This document shows, one piece after another, positions 1-10,821 of a stretch of DNA of 64,000 nucleotides. The number at the start of each line of letters is the position of its first letter. Within the stretch, counting starts at the first letter, position 1. The notes under the pieces were generated by a model. It made no database searches, had not been told where the DNA came from, and was given only the letters and a program-made list of their open reading frames with translations. The translations under genes and the position numbers were made by a program. The stretch is from Effrenium voratum (Eukaryota > Sar > Dinophyceae > Suessiales > Symbiodiniaceae): contig CAUJNA010003001.1 of assembly GCA_963377175.1 (NCBI GenBank), positions 165,001-229,000 on the forward strand. The letters run 5' to 3'.

Positions 1-321
1 AAACATCCAAGCCAAATCGGCGCCGCCTATGCACGGGTGTCTCTGTGGCTTTCCCTTCGGTCTATACCTTCCATTCCAAGCCCCCGAATGGGGGCCATCC
101 CTCTTTTCGTCGCCTGATCTAGGGGTCCCTTCCATGTCCATTCTTTCCAGGGATCCGATTCTTTCCAGCAAACCTGGAGGAAAAGGACTCAACCCCTGGA
201 GCCGGAGCTTGCTATAGGCAGCCCCAAAAAAACGTGGAACCATGGTTTTTGAGAAGAACGGCGGTTGAAAAGAATGGAAAAGGAAGCCAACCCTGGAATG
301 GAAGCCACTCGCTCGCTCGAC

Positions 322-397
322 CTCCGCGCCTTGAGCTCCGCAAACTCCTGGTGCAGCGCCAGGCACTCCTTGTCATACAGCAGCGCCAGCAGCCTGG
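322..397 (-). CDS. Host exon, 76 bp, secreted-protein gene (tentative)
   Basis: On the minus strand an acceptor CCACGCCAG precedes an open stretch encoding RLLALLYDKECLALHQEF and a few more residues, which ends at a GTCGAG donor. The peptide is amphipathic and helical with ordinary coding composition, unlike the surrounding DNA. It is probably a downstream exon of the signal-peptide gene that starts at 7078, because the exons between them lie on the same strand. I cannot name the protein. The leftward end of the gene lies outside the window. Confidence 0.4.
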
Positions 398-971
398 CTG
401 GCGTGGGGTTTGGGGAGCAAGAAATTAAAAACTGTAGCGGTTCAGTGGTTGGAGACCCAAAAAAAAAGCAGTTTAGTGGTTGGAGATGTTTTTTTTTGAA
501 TTTTAGCAGTTCAGTGGATTTGGATTTCAACCACTAAACCACAATAAGCAAACATGTAAAATGTGTCCCAACAACAGGCATGTTTGGGACGCGACGCAAA
601 CGGGGTGCTAAATGCTAGTGCCATAGGCGACTTGAGACATGGAACGCACCCAGGGAGTCCCGAATAAAGGAATGAAACCACCAGCTGGATGGTTTGCAAG
701 GGCTCATTCCCTCATTCCCTCTGCTGAGCACCAGCAAGGGTTTCTAGACAATGCTTACTTGCAACCCACACGTCCCGACCAAACAGGCGTACGCCTGCAG
801 CCAAAGCAGAAACATGCGAAGCAACTCACAGCGCGATACAACGCGACCCAGCCAGCCAACTTCACACTGGCCGGACCCGCGCCATTGTCAACCTATTTCT
901 CGGACCAGCCACTTCGGACGTCCGAAGGACGTCCGAAGGACGTTGCGACCATTTCGCTTTCGAAAGGATCT

Positions 972-1030
972 GGGCGCCCCCAGCCCCTGGCAAATGCGCT
1001 GCACGTGCTCGGGGTTGCCCGCATTGATGG
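972..1030 (-). CDS. Possible host exon
   Basis: After a GTCAGCTTTAG acceptor the minus strand encodes INAGNPEHVQRICQGLGAP, which looks like coding sequence. The donor end is unclear because no GT follows; the frame runs into CCCAGATCC, so a non-canonical donor or a longer exon is possible. It lies in line with the other minus-strand exons on this side. Confidence 0.3.
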
Positions 1031-2370
1031 CTAAAGCTGACAGCGCGCTGCCTGGACGGCGGTCTGAAAACCGACTCCCAGCCCCTGAAAAGCGCGCGGA
1101 ATCGCGGAATCGCCCCCCCCCCCCCCCGAAAAGATCTGTGCAATTGAATATGCCACACGCAGGCACCGTTCGCCAACGTCTTGCCATGGCCGCTGATGGG
1201 TGATGATGCTCGAATCATCCCACCACAATCTGCAAGTGTCATGGACAAGACTGACCAGCCCAGGCTTCATTCGATGGGCAAAGGTGAGATCACATTTGGA
1301 AGAATCGGCAAGTTAGTAGGAATGAAAAACTGACACTATGTCACATCACAATTGTGACATGCATCTTTGCCGGACAAACCGAGGTCGTTCAACAGACATG
1401 CACAAGCTTCGATATCATGCGAGAACCCCGTCAAAGGGACCTGAAAAGAGTGTGGCTTGATTGGTCGGGTTGCAAGGAAAATACTCCCCGGAAATATTGA
1501 CTTGCATCAAGGCGTGCTTTCTGCCGTGGTTTTGACTCCCAGATCCCTGGAAACGCCTGCCCAAAGCCCGCGCCTAGAGTCGCCTCGCCTGGTGGAGACG
1601 TGAGGCCGACAGCTGCAACCGCCACCTCCAGCCAGCGTCTTAAGGTCTTGCAGGGTGTCTCTTTGGCTTGAGGGTTCCCTTTGCTAGGTCGTTTTAAAGG
1701 GAAACCAAAACTGGGCAGCCCTCAGATCCCCTGCTAAAAGTTTCACTTTTAGTGGGTTTGGAAACCCCCACTAAACACCAAAGGCTAAAAAGCTAAGGAA
1801 CCGGATGGCTGGGAGCCACCAAGAAAAGGAAACCCACCAGGGTCGCCCAACAAACAACTTTTGTTTGAGGGTACCCTTTGTTGGGTCGTTTTAAAGGGAA
1901 ACCAAAAGGAACCCCACCATTTTCAGGGGGGGGGGGCCTACAAAAAACCAGACACGCCCACTGAGAGGTAGCCGCGAACGCCAGCCTGCGGCAGGGCAGC
2001 AGTGGCTCGGCGTACCGGCATGTCCGGTAGGCCGCTCACCAGGTTTTTCCTCAGGCGTCGCCAGGCAGTGCCCATTCTTTGGCAATCTCTTGCCAGGGGG
2101 GTCAATACTGGACCAGCAGGGAATACAAAATATACATATATATATATATATACATATATACATGTATACATTTATATAAACACATATTGCGTTTGGACTT
2201 CAGTTGAACACCCAGAAAAATGCCAGGTGTGCGTGGTTCCAGACATTTGAACTCCACTGGCAAAATCAGATCAACTCAGATCTACTGGGGCCGCCACTTC
2301 CGCCGCATCTGGTCCGCCGCCCAATCACGGTCCTGGCAATGCTTGCCCCTCCGCCCCTCCCAGTGTCTCT

Positions 2371-2519
2371 AGGTGAGTCACAATCAAAACCCGGTATCAA
2401 AATGGTCGACCCAGAACCATGTAAAGAACTCTGAAGGCGGCCACAACTATTTCTGGCTGGGATTGTCCCTTACTAACCTTCATCTACCCGGGTTTTGATT
2501 GGGGGTCAGGTGAGCATCT
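2371..2519. mobile_element. MITE family 2, copy 1
   Basis: About 150 bp with perfect 13 bp inverted ends AATCAAAACCCGG and CCGGGTTTTGATT. The interior GGCCACAACTATTTCTGGCT is shared with the copy at 9507-9662. It has no coding capacity and sits between host exons. Confidence 0.6.
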
Positions 2520-2739
2520 CAAAAGCAGCGTGAGGCTGTACCAGTGACCAACCTAAGTACAAAAAGCAAAACACCTCCTCCAAAAACCCACCAGTCCCAA
2601 CCATTCAGGTAACCCCCAATTGGTTGTCTGAGGGCAGATGCAAAAAATCACCCTCCTCAACCAAACCACCGATTCGGCTCCGGCTCCGGCTCCGGCTCCG
2701 AACCGCCAAAAGCAACGAGAAAACGAACCCAGCTGAAAC

Positions 2740-2788
2740 AGGGCGGGCGCGGGCCATCTCCGTGTCATGGCTGTAATTCATCCCGCGG
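2740..2788 (-). CDS. Possible small host exon
   Basis: Minus strand: a GGTGTAG acceptor, 49 bp encoding GMNYSHDTEMARARP, then a GTTTCA donor. The splice-site spacing and peptide are plausible. However, its phase does not follow directly from the exon at 3827-3990, so either an intermediate exon is missing or one of the two calls is wrong. Confidence 0.25.
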
Positions 2789-3653
2789 CTACACCTCCGG
2801 ACCCTCAGGGCCCGGCGGCTTGAGCCGCTGGCCGCGGCAGGCAACCGGCCGCATCCGCATCCGAGTCCGACCGAGAAATTGGCGGATCCTTGGCCAGAGG
2901 TTGGCACTAGGGAAAAACCACTTGGCTCGTGATACTAGGGAAGAATTCCACACTGAACAAATGAAATTGGTTGGCTCCGCTTGCTTGCCTCGCAACCATG
3001 CAGGATGTCTATCTTTCTGTATCTGACAAAATGCGTGTACAAATGCAAACATGCTGAGGTAGTGCAAGCGCTTGGCCCAGAAACTCCTCTCCAAAAAAAT
3101 GTGCTGTTGCTTGCCTTTCTAAGCGCGCTTTGAACACATCTAAACAGCCAGCTCACAGGACCACGTGCACGTCCGGAGCCCGGTAGTCCGGAGCCCGGTA
3201 GTCGTAAACAGCCACCACACAGCCAGCGAAGACGCCGTCGGAAAAATAGTGCTCCACCTTAGGCTAGGCAGCGGAACGGGCATGTTTCCAGGGCATGTGC
3301 AAAGATTGCTCCTCAAGTCAAATGTAGCGTGTCTGGCCATCCACTAGCAATTGATTGGGATAAAGGATCCCCGACGCTTCAGACTGACAATTACCCATCG
3401 CCATTCAAGAGCACTCTGCCCTGAGAAAACGCGGTCCCGTTGGCGCACTCCTCGCTGCCTGTGAACAGTTTGTTTTGGACGGGTGTCGAATTTCCAAACA
3501 TTCCAGCAAGGCTGCTCTCCCTCTCTCTCTCTCTCTCTCTCTGTACCCGTGGCGCGCACTTGAACTTTCAGGTGACTTTAGACTTTGGAGAACGGAAGAG
3601 GATTGACCTTCCATCCTTGTGCTCCTCTTGGTTTCAGGAGCCTATGATCCAGG

Positions 3654-3803
3654 TGGCCATGGGTCAAAACCCAAATGGTACCCCCCAGTGGTTACATCCG
3701 ATGAAAAATCCAACCACCAAAATAGGAAGCCCAAAAAATGGGTGGTGAATTCACCCAACCAAAATGGGATCGATCCCAAAACGGCTTTGACAACCACACA
3801 GCC
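3654..3803. mobile_element. MITE family 1 (GGTCAAAAC ends), copy 1
   Basis: Begins GGCCATGGGTCAAAACCCAA and ends with a degenerate inverted copy near TTTGACAACCACACAGCCA. The interior carries the family signature: CCAACCAC(T/C)AAAAT, then GGGTGGTGAATTCACC, then AAAATGGGATC. Confidence 0.6.
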
Positions 3804-3826
3804 AGGTGAAGGGAACAAAAAGCCAC

Positions 3827-3990
3827 CGCTCCGCGCCCCAGGCGCCGCCCGGTGGCGCCCGGGCCGCGCGGCCGCGGTGCCCGGGTGCCGCTCCCGGAAG
3901 CGTAGCTCGGCGCCGGCGGGCAGCGGGCAGCGGCTCTGAAAGTCCGCGGCGCCGCAGCGGGAGAAGGGGCCGTTGCCAAAGACGAAGCTC
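3827..3990 (-). CDS. Host exon, Arg/Ala/Pro-rich (tentative)
   Basis: Minus strand. A long pyrimidine tract (near 4020-4045) precedes an open stretch encoding SFVFGNGPFSRCGAADFQSR and a following Arg/Ala/Pro-rich segment, up to a GTGGCT donor at 3826. The very high GC with strong third-position GC bias resembles the other exons here. The acceptor is not certain; an internal CTTTCAG could give a shorter exon. It belongs to the same minus-strand gene as 5007-5096 and 5830-5946 by position and strand. Confidence 0.4.
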
Positions 3991-4250
3991 CTCGGCTCGC
4001 TCGTTTTTGGGGCACACGCCACGGAGAAAAAGAAAGAGAAAGAAAAGCCGCGCGGGAAAGGAGGGCGCTCCGCGCCCTTTTTTTCGTTCCTGGAGCTGCA
4101 AGGTGTGTGCGACTCGTGCACATGTGGATCTGGGCTCTGTTGTGCTCTGCTCAAAAGATGCTGTGACACCATTCGCCTGCCAGTCCCTGAGCATATGTTC
4201 CGCCGAGCATTGAAGAAAGACCTCCGGTCGCAGCCATCGCCGTCGCTCCG

Positions 4251-4375
4251 ATATGGCTGTGGTGGTCAAAACCAATGGGATCCCATTTTGGGGTAGGTGC
4301 ACCCCAGATTTTAGTCTATTTTAGTGGGGATTGGGATGTTCACTGAGGGCACGGGATTTTGACCCATGGCCATAT
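4251..4375. mobile_element. MITE family 1, copy 2 (inverted)
   Basis: Same family in the opposite orientation: it starts GGCTGTGGTGGTCAAAACC and ends GGATTTTGACCCATGGCCA, with the interior GGATTGGGATGTTCACTGAGG. The inverted ends form a hairpin. Confidence 0.6.
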
Positions 4376-4825
4376 GCAAAGAAGAACAAAAAAAAGAAAA
4401 CGCATTTGGCCCTGGAAAGGCCCCTTGCGCGAACAACTGCTGCACTCTGAACAAAGGGCTAAACGGAACCGGACACAGCAGCGCGAGCAGTCGGTGAGCC
4501 AGCAAAAAATCGGGACGTTGGGCCTCTGCGTCTGTCTTCTCTGTGTGCGTGGGTGTGTTTGTGTCTCTGTGTTTCTCTCTCTCTCTCTCTCTCTCGTATC
4601 TCTCTGCGGAGCATCTCCGCTCAGGCGCCTTGCTCCAACCGCCCGCCGCCCAACTTTAATGACTCAACCTCTGGCTTGACCCTCTGCCCTGTCTCTATTT
4701 GTCGTTATGTCTGGCTCTCACCGCTTCTGCTTGTGTCTATTTCTGTCTGTTGCCGCTGCCTGCCTGCGTGAACGCGCCGCCAGTGGAAACCACTGGGCCT
4801 CCACAGGCTCAGGTAAGTGTACTTG

Positions 4826-4952
4826 GCCAGGGGTCAGACTCCCGTGCCCTCAGTGAACATCCCCAATCCAACCACTAAAATCGGTTCTAAAATGGGTGGC
4901 GAATTCACCTACCCCAGAATGGGATCCCATTGGTTTTGACCCACAGCCATTT
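4826..4952. mobile_element. MITE family 1, copy 3
   Basis: Interior CCAATCCAACCACTAAAAT, GGGTGGCGAATTCACC and the right end GGTTTTGACCCACAGCCA match the family. The left end is degenerate (GGGGTCAGACTCCC). Confidence 0.55.
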
Positions 4953-5006
4953 GCATGTGTGCGGTCACTTTTGGGCATGGTGGCGGCACTGGCCCCTTGC
5001 ACCCAC

Positions 5007-5096
5007 CAGTCCGAGAAACCACTCGGTCCCATTCCGCTCGTAGCTCCAGAACTGCTCCGTGAGGTTCTGGATGGGCAGCAAAGTGCGAAAGTGCCT
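5007..5096 (-). CDS. Host exon, 30 codons, phase 0
   Basis: Minus strand. The exon sits between a CGCACGCAG acceptor and a GTGGGT donor, is exactly 90 bp, and encodes RHFRTLLPIQNLTEQFWSYE and ten more residues without interruption. Its phase matches the 117 bp exon upstream at 5830-5946, so the two can be joined. I do not recognise the domain. Its neighbours on the same strand suggest one secreted or luminal protein. Confidence 0.5.
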
Positions 5097-5829
5097 CTGC
5101 GTGCGACCAGGAAGTGCCTTGTGAAGTCTACTCCATCGGTATAGGCTCATAGAGTTCAGAAACAAGCCCAAACACAACAATAAGCAATGGCTTCAGCCGT
5201 CGCCAAGCCAACTGAGAACATGCGCTGGCAGACAGCGGCAAAGCACATGAGAATGAAGCCCTGCGAGTGGATACCAGGCACTCACCTGGTGTGACAAAAC
5301 TATGTTCAATTACACACTGGGTCAAGAACAATGGGCGACCTTCCAAGACCCGGCAGCACAGAACAAGAATGTTGCCCTGGTATGTTCAGGCGAGAATAGG
5401 CTCGATATGTTGCTGTCCACCGCAACTCCGCCCTAGAGAAGTTTGACTGAAGTCCAAAAGTAGCTTTATTGTATCATTATTGGAGTTCAACTCACCTTTG
5501 ATATCAGAAAGAAGGCCCTCAAGCCTGCGAAGCGGTCAAATCTCTACTTTGATCACACCCAAACCAACCTGTCATCTATGTGAATCAAAGTCCATGTCCG
5601 CTGCCCCAGCTGGGCTCCACTTACAATAATTCTCAATTGCCCAAATCAAACCGGGTGAGTCTGGTGAACCAGCTTTGGGGTCAACGGGGGAGTGTACGTT
5701 ATTCTAGGGGTTGATTCCTTTTCCAATCTTTTAAACCATCATTATTTTCAACAACCAGCTGTTTCCTTAAGGGCTTTTGGTGGTTTTCTGGAAAGAAGGA
5801 TCCCCGGAAGGAATGGGAATGGAAGCTAC

Positions 5830-5946
5830 CATCATGGTCCGCCTGGTGATGGTGTAGGCCTCCCCGAGCACAATCGGGTCCGGCTCGTGGCTGTAGCTCA
5901 GCAACTCCAAGCCCCTCACGTCTGCGAGCAGCCCGCAATCCTGGCG
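5830..5946 (-). CDS. Host exon, 39 codons, phase 0
   Basis: Minus strand. An acceptor GGACCCCTCAG is followed by 117 bp encoding a peptide that begins RQDCGLLADVRGLELLSYSH and ends TITRRTMM, directly before a GTAGCT donor. Length and phase (39 codons, phase 0 at both ends) fit the next exon at 5007-5096. The MITE at 5964-6096 lies immediately upstream, in the intron. The protein family was not recognised. Confidence 0.5.
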
Positions 5947-5963
5947 CTGAGGGGTCCGGAACA

Positions 5964-6096
5964 GATGGCTATGGGTCAAAACCCAAATCGGTTAGCCCCA
6001 GTGAACATCCCAATCCAACCACTAAAATATGTTCTAAAATGGGTGGTGAATTCACCTACCCCAAAATGGTACCATTGGTGTTGACCCACGGCCAAA
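5964..6096. mobile_element. MITE family 1, copy 4
   Basis: Complete copy: ATGGCTATGGGTCAAAACCC at the left and GTTGACCCACGGCCA at the right, with the CCAATCCAACCACTAAAAT and GGGTGGTGAATTCACC interior. It lies in the intron just upstream of the host exon at 5830-5946. Confidence 0.6.
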
Positions 6097-6940
6097 TGTC
6101 GGAGAGCGACGAACAAGTGGGGAAGTGCAGAACAGTTCTCCAGCATGTGTTCCTCTCAAATCTTCTTTCGGAAAGAGTTTGTTCAAAGACATTAAAGTGA
6201 GTCTGTGGCCTGACCCAAACCCAGCAAGCAAGCTCTCTGACCACCTTGATTCACCAGCAAGCTCTCTGACCCCCTTGTTTTGGGGCGCCCCGTTTACTAG
6301 TCACCCCCATAGGACCAAAGAATCGGCAGCTCCTTATGTTGCGCTTTCCCATCAGCCATGTGAGGGCTGTTCAAAAAGGGGATGCGCCTTTTTGGACCCT
6401 TTTTGTGGTCTTGATGGGTCAACCAATGTTGAAAAAGCGGAAAGCCGGCCAAAGCAAATCCAATTTGATGGCGCCTATTTAACCCCGTAGAGTGACGCAT
6501 GCCTCATGCACCCGGGCTACACAGGGATCCTTACATTATACACCTGAACATTGCCTTGTAAATGGTGGTTTCCCTTTATTTTGGTGGTGGAAAAAGCCAT
6601 GTTTCAAATGGGCAAAATGTATCATTTAAGGAGCCCTGTTACATTCGGGCTCCAAAACAAGACCATGTTGCAAACTGCAAACTAAATGCCTTGCCTCCCA
6701 TGGTCCCAATTGGATAATTCGTGTTGCGTGGAGTCTAAAACTCTCCACGCCCAATGCCCATAGCGGATGGACAAATGTCCCTTCGCGCCTCTCTGAAACC
6801 ATGGTTGACGCCACTTTTTGCTTTCTTTTGTTTTCTTCTTTCGGTCTGTACAGGAGAATCAGACACTGTTTCATGGGTATGTACAGGGGAATATCATCAG
6901 AAACCAGGGTTTCTGAACTCTGAACGGTGTGTGGCGCGCT

Positions 6941-7078
6941 TTATGGATTTCGCAACCATCCATCCCCAGGGCACGCCCCTCTGGAGGCTGCCCTTCGGGC
7001 CGCATCCTGCCAGCTCAGCGCCGCCGCATCTGCGCAGCCGAGCGCCGCCAGCGCCACCCAGACCGCGGAGCGGCTCAT
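6941..7078 (-). CDS. First exon of a host gene: N-terminal signal peptide
   Basis: The minus-strand ATG at 7078 opens a frame beginning MSRSAVWVALAALGCADAA, a classic signal peptide: a short basic start, a hydrophobic core and a small-residue cleavage region. A short polar stretch follows. The donor is uncertain: a GC-type donor after CGAAGG near 6990, or a GT in GATGGTTGCG near 6955, are both possible. This is taken as the start of the minus-strand gene whose later exons lie at 5830-5946, 5007-5096, 3827-3990 and beyond. The product should enter the secretory pathway; nothing more can be said. Confidence 0.5.
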   Translation of the reverse strand: MSRSAVWVALAALGCADAAALSWQDAARRAASRGACPGDGWLRNP

Positions 7079-7378
7079 GGCGAGCTGTGGGTGAGGGGAG
7101 CTCAGCGAGAAGTGGCTGGTGGTGGTCAACACGTCGGGCAACCCCAAGGTGGGTCAAACCCCTGGTCTCTGGAAAGGACGATTCAACCTGCGGTCCAATT
7201 TCTGGTCAGTTGACATGGCTGATCCGCTGACTCCATCGCGCTTCTCTGCCCCAAGAGGTACCTTGAGTAGGGTGCTGCAGGCTGCAAGTTCACAAGTTGA
7301 CAAAGTGATTGAAGGATGATTCCTCATGCTTGAGCACAGTGGCTAGGCTGTTTCGGTCATTGCATCGTCACGCCCCTG

Positions 7379-7500
7379 TTAATCATGACTCTTCGACCCA
7401 CATCTGAGATGTTGAGGGCATTCCGATCTACGTCGAAGAACAGCTTCAGCTGCTATGCGCCGAGAAATTTGCCACACCCAGCTCTTGCACGGAGAGCAGT
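7379..7500 (-). CDS. Possible terminal exon of upstream host gene
   Basis: Minus strand. After the CTCCAAG acceptor the frame reads CSPCKSWVWQISRRIAAEA and continues to a stop at 7379. The phase fits the exon at 8228-8294, which ends one base into a codon. If right, this gene ends about 300 bp before the start of the signal-peptide gene at 7078, a head-to-tail arrangement on one strand. The Cys, Arg and Ser content is unusual and the exon could be spurious. Confidence 0.3.
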
Positions 7501-8227
7501 CTTGGAGTGAGGTCCGGTTCAAGAACAACTCCCCAGACCGCAATTTTTTTACGGCGCAACCACACGGGTCTCCACCGACATCGCCTCGCCGCCCGCCTCC
7601 GCCTCGCGCGCCTTTTTGGTGACTCTTCTTGGCTCCAGGCCCAAGGGTGAAACCACCTGGCCTGGCGAAGGAGCCGCGTCCAGAAAAGAGATTCGGGGAT
7701 GTCGGGTTTTTAGAAGGACCCCCCAAAAAAGATGCAAGATGGTGATGTTCCTTTCTGTTTCCCTTTAAAACCACTGCGGGGGGGCGGGGGGGGCGGGGGT
7801 CGTTTTTCAGGGGACCCCCCCAGAATGGTGATGTTCCTTTCGGTTCCCGGAAAAAAAAAGGAGAAAAAAAAAAACAAGGTTTCCCTGAAAGAAAACAGAC
7901 CCATTCTCTGCTGCTTCAATTCGATGCCCTAGAACATACTGGACCTATGGACATCCTCCATTCGCTTGATTGGTCAGGCACTTTGTGGTGAGCGCACGCT
8001 TTCTGCCACCAAGTGTTGGTTCAAGCCTTTTTCATCATCCTTCATTGTTCAACATACGCGCTGAAACTTGCTGAACCGGTGGCTACGATGTGCTTGCTTT
8101 CTTTTAAGAATAGATGTGAGGGCATAATTTGGGGGGTGCATGCTGCGTGATCGCATTTCAGCCCAGCCGCATGATAGGGAAGCACTTGATTCAGATTTGG
8201 CTGTGAGTCAAACCCTGACCCCCCTAC

Positions 8228-8294
8228 CGCGCTTGGCTGCTCCCAACCGTGCCTCGAGCTCGCTAGCATGCACAGTCGTTATCTCGTCTGCGGC
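8228..8294 (-). CDS. Host exon, 67 bp
   Basis: Minus strand. A textbook acceptor TTTTGCTTTGCAG precedes 67 bp encoding AADEITTVHASELEARLG and a short basic end, followed by a GTAGGG donor. It is in phase with the 93 bp exon upstream at 8926-9018. The peptide is helical and charged. The family was not recognised. Confidence 0.5.
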
Positions 8295-8925
8295 CTGCAA
8301 AGCAAAACAAATGTCCCCTGAGACCAAAAAACTTGTTCTCCTCCCACAAAGGGGGAGCATCTTGCAAAGATTGCCACTCTTATGCCGTCCGACAGCTGGA
8401 AGATTGAACAGACGAGCCGACAAGCTGCCACAATATTCCTCAGGCTAGATCGCCGTGAAGTATCTGGTTCAGCTGGGACTGCAAAAGTGTGCTACCATGT
8501 CCCTGGTCCTGTTAGCTCCTTGGCTCCCTCTTTCAGCAAATTCGTACACCCCCAGCTCCTTGGCTCCCCTCCAATGGTCCAAGCACCAGCTAGTGTGACG
8601 TGGACCGCTGTCACTGCCCAAACGGCGAGGCTCTCAATCTGCGCCTTCATCCTCGAGGTTGATTGCCTCCGCAGCACAGAACATGTCTCTTTCTCTTTGG
8701 GGGGAGGGGCGGCCGGCAAAAGGAGGGGAATGAGACTATTCTTGGTGGCTTTCTGCTCCCCTGCTAAACGTTTAACTTTTAGTGGTTTACTGGAAAACCT
8801 ACTAGTTGGCAAAAAGTTAAAGCCCTAACATCCAAGCAAAATGCACCAAAGTATTGATGCATGAGATCAGATCAGCAAAGGTGTTGCGCTGAAGCACAGG
8901 TCGCAAGCTGCCATGGAACTGACAC

Positions 8926-9018
8926 CAGCAATGACTCCACATTCGAATCCTGGGGCCACTCCTCGGGGTAGCCGGACATGTCAAGTCGGGCTGGATTTCG
9001 GCCCAACTCCTTCTGCTT
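8926..9018 (-). CDS. Host exon, 31 codons, phase 0
   Basis: Minus strand. The exon lies between an acceptor GGCATCCTGCAG and a GTGTCA donor, is exactly 93 bp and fully open, and encodes KQKELGRNPARLDMSGYPEE and 11 more residues. Its phase joins cleanly to the exons at 9898-9972 and 8228-8294. The function is unknown. Confidence 0.5.
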
Positions 9019-9071
9019 CTGCAGGATGCCTGAGGCTGCGTGACAACAAGCGGCAGATTTGCCGTCCCATT

Positions 9072-9215
9072 TGGCCATGGTTCAAAACCAATGGTACCAT
9101 TTTGGGATAGGTGAATTCACCACCCATTTGAGGCTTCCTATTTTAGTGGTTGGATTGAATCGGATGTTCACTGGGGGCTAACCGATTTGGGTTTTGAAAA
9201 GCCCATGGCCATTTG
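9072..9215. mobile_element. MITE family 1, copy 5 (inverted)
   Basis: Inverted copy: TTGGCCATGGTTCAAAACCA at one end and AAGCCCATGGCCA at the other, with the interior AGGTGAATTCACCACCC. Confidence 0.6.
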
Positions 9216-9506
9216 GATCTCAACCCAAGCTACGAAGGTCGACTTCAAGGGCAAAGACACCTGGATTCCATGCCCTCTCCCCGGATTGAATCAGGAGAGT
9301 GGATGTTCATACCCCTTCGAAATCCATCAAGGAGTATGAGGTGGGGGTATGCGCCTCCGCCCTTAGACGGAAATCGTATCTCTTCATCCTGACGATGCAA
9401 TCCTCAGCCACGTGAGTACGTGGGTTTGGGCCTCGACTTCCGCGTCAGCTTCCGCTTCATCCGCTTAGGAGCCGCTTCATTGGCTCATCAAAACTGTCCC
9501 TCTTGT

Positions 9507-9662
9507 ACTATCACGTGAGTCACTTGCTCAAAACCCAGAATTAAAATGGTCTACCCAGAGCCATGAAAAGAATCGAGAAGGCGGCCGCAACTATTTCTGG
9601 CTGGGACTGCGCCTTACTAACCTTCATCTACCCGAATCGGTTTTGATGGTGGCTCATGTCCC
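9507..9662. mobile_element. MITE family 2, copy 2
   Basis: Second copy of the element at 2371-2519, in the same orientation. The interior shared block includes AACTATTTCTGGCTGGGA and TTACTAACCTTCATCTACCC. The inverted ends have diverged but remain visible (CTCAAAACC and GGTTTTGATGG). Confidence 0.6.
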
Positions 9663-9897
9663 TAACCACTCCGATCGGTAGCTCCCAATTGGATACGCAC
9701 CCCCCCCTTCCCCCCGGAAGGGCTCGCTCCCTTCCAGCCACTAGCTCTTGGTTCGAGCTTCGAAAAAGGAGTGGCCGTAGGTTGGGTCAACCATCATGGG
9801 CGCTGGGGGGGAGGGAGGAGGGGGAGGGAGCCCAAATATGTCCTAAATAAGGCCTTTTTAAGGGCTTAATGAGGGCCCTCCCCATGAAACCACCAAC

Positions 9898-9972
9898 CAG
9901 CCCCTCGCCAGCGCTCTCTTGCGAGCCTCGGAGAAGCCGCAGGAAGATCTGCTCCACGCCCACGGCGAGGTC
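9898..9972 (-). CDS. Host exon, 25 codons, phase 0
   Basis: Minus strand. Acceptor TTGGGTGTCAG, then 75 bp encoding DLAVGVEQIFLRLLRGSQES and five more residues, then a GTTGGT donor. It is helical in character and phase 0 at both ends. It belongs with 10756-10821 and 8926-9018 as part of one minus-strand gene. Confidence 0.5.
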
Positions 9973-10094
9973 CTGACACCCAAGGAGCGCGGCACGGGCC
10001 CGCGCGCGGGCGCGCGCCCGCCAACGCGCCCCAAGGAGCCGAGTCAATGCTCTGAGAATTTGGTGAGCTCCACCGGAAAGTGGAGGGAGATGAA

Positions 10095-10206
10095 GATGGG
10101 TCAAAATTGGTCACCAGGGATTGGACCGCAGATTTCGAAGCGTCCTTGTTTCCATTTGCCAGGGCAAACCATTTTTGGGTACCCATTTTGACCCACTGCC
10201 ATATGA
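10095..10206. mobile_element. MITE family 1, diverged copy 6
   Basis: Ends ATGGGTCAAAATTGG and CCCATTTTGACCCACTGCCA are inverted copies of each other and of the family ends. The interior is different, so this may be a subfamily. Confidence 0.45.
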
Positions 10207-10755
10207 AGATGTGAAGCTGATACTTGACCAGCGATCTCATGGCTGATTCTCATTCCGCCGCTTTGACCTTGCTTTGGCTGCCTGATTCCGCCAAGTGGAC
10301 GGAATGCCCCACCGGTGCAGTTTCATCCAATTCCGGCTTCTGCAAATAACATCCTTCCAGTGGCTCAGGTCATCTGCAACCGAAAGCGCGCATCAATGCA
10401 TGAAGTGCAGCGCTGCTCTGCTTAAACGTTTGTTCAACGGACCGAAGCGCTACCAGAAACAGAATTGTGCTCCTTTGCGGAATTGCACCATTGAAACGAT
10501 GCAGGGACTTGCCCCACTTTGCTGACACCACCACCCCCTGCATGAGTCACCTGAAGCCTCACTTGCCACCTCCGTGCGCTTGCTTCGACTGTAACGCTCT
10601 CGGTCAAACACCGGCGTATGAGAAAAAAAACAAAATGAGAGAGAGAAGAGTCTTGAAGTAGTTCTCTGTCCAAAGTCTCAGGACATCTAATTGATACACC
10701 TGTGGCTCCACTGGCTCTCTGTGGCTCCATTGGCTCCTTCTCCGCACCCTCATAC

Positions 10756-10821
10756 TTGTTCCAGTATGCTGAGGTCTCCTCGCAGGCAGGGCACGCCCAG
10801 CTCTTTGGAGAATTTGGGCGT
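10756..10821 (-). CDS. Host exon, 22 codons, phase 0
   Basis: Minus strand. A strong pyrimidine tract and acceptor (CCACCTCTGCACTCAG) are followed by 66 bp encoding TPKFSKELGVPCLRGDLSIL and two more residues, then a GTATGA donor. This is the most upstream exon I can place for the leftward-transcribed gene next to the element. Earlier exons may lie in 10850-11260, but none is convincing. Confidence 0.5.
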
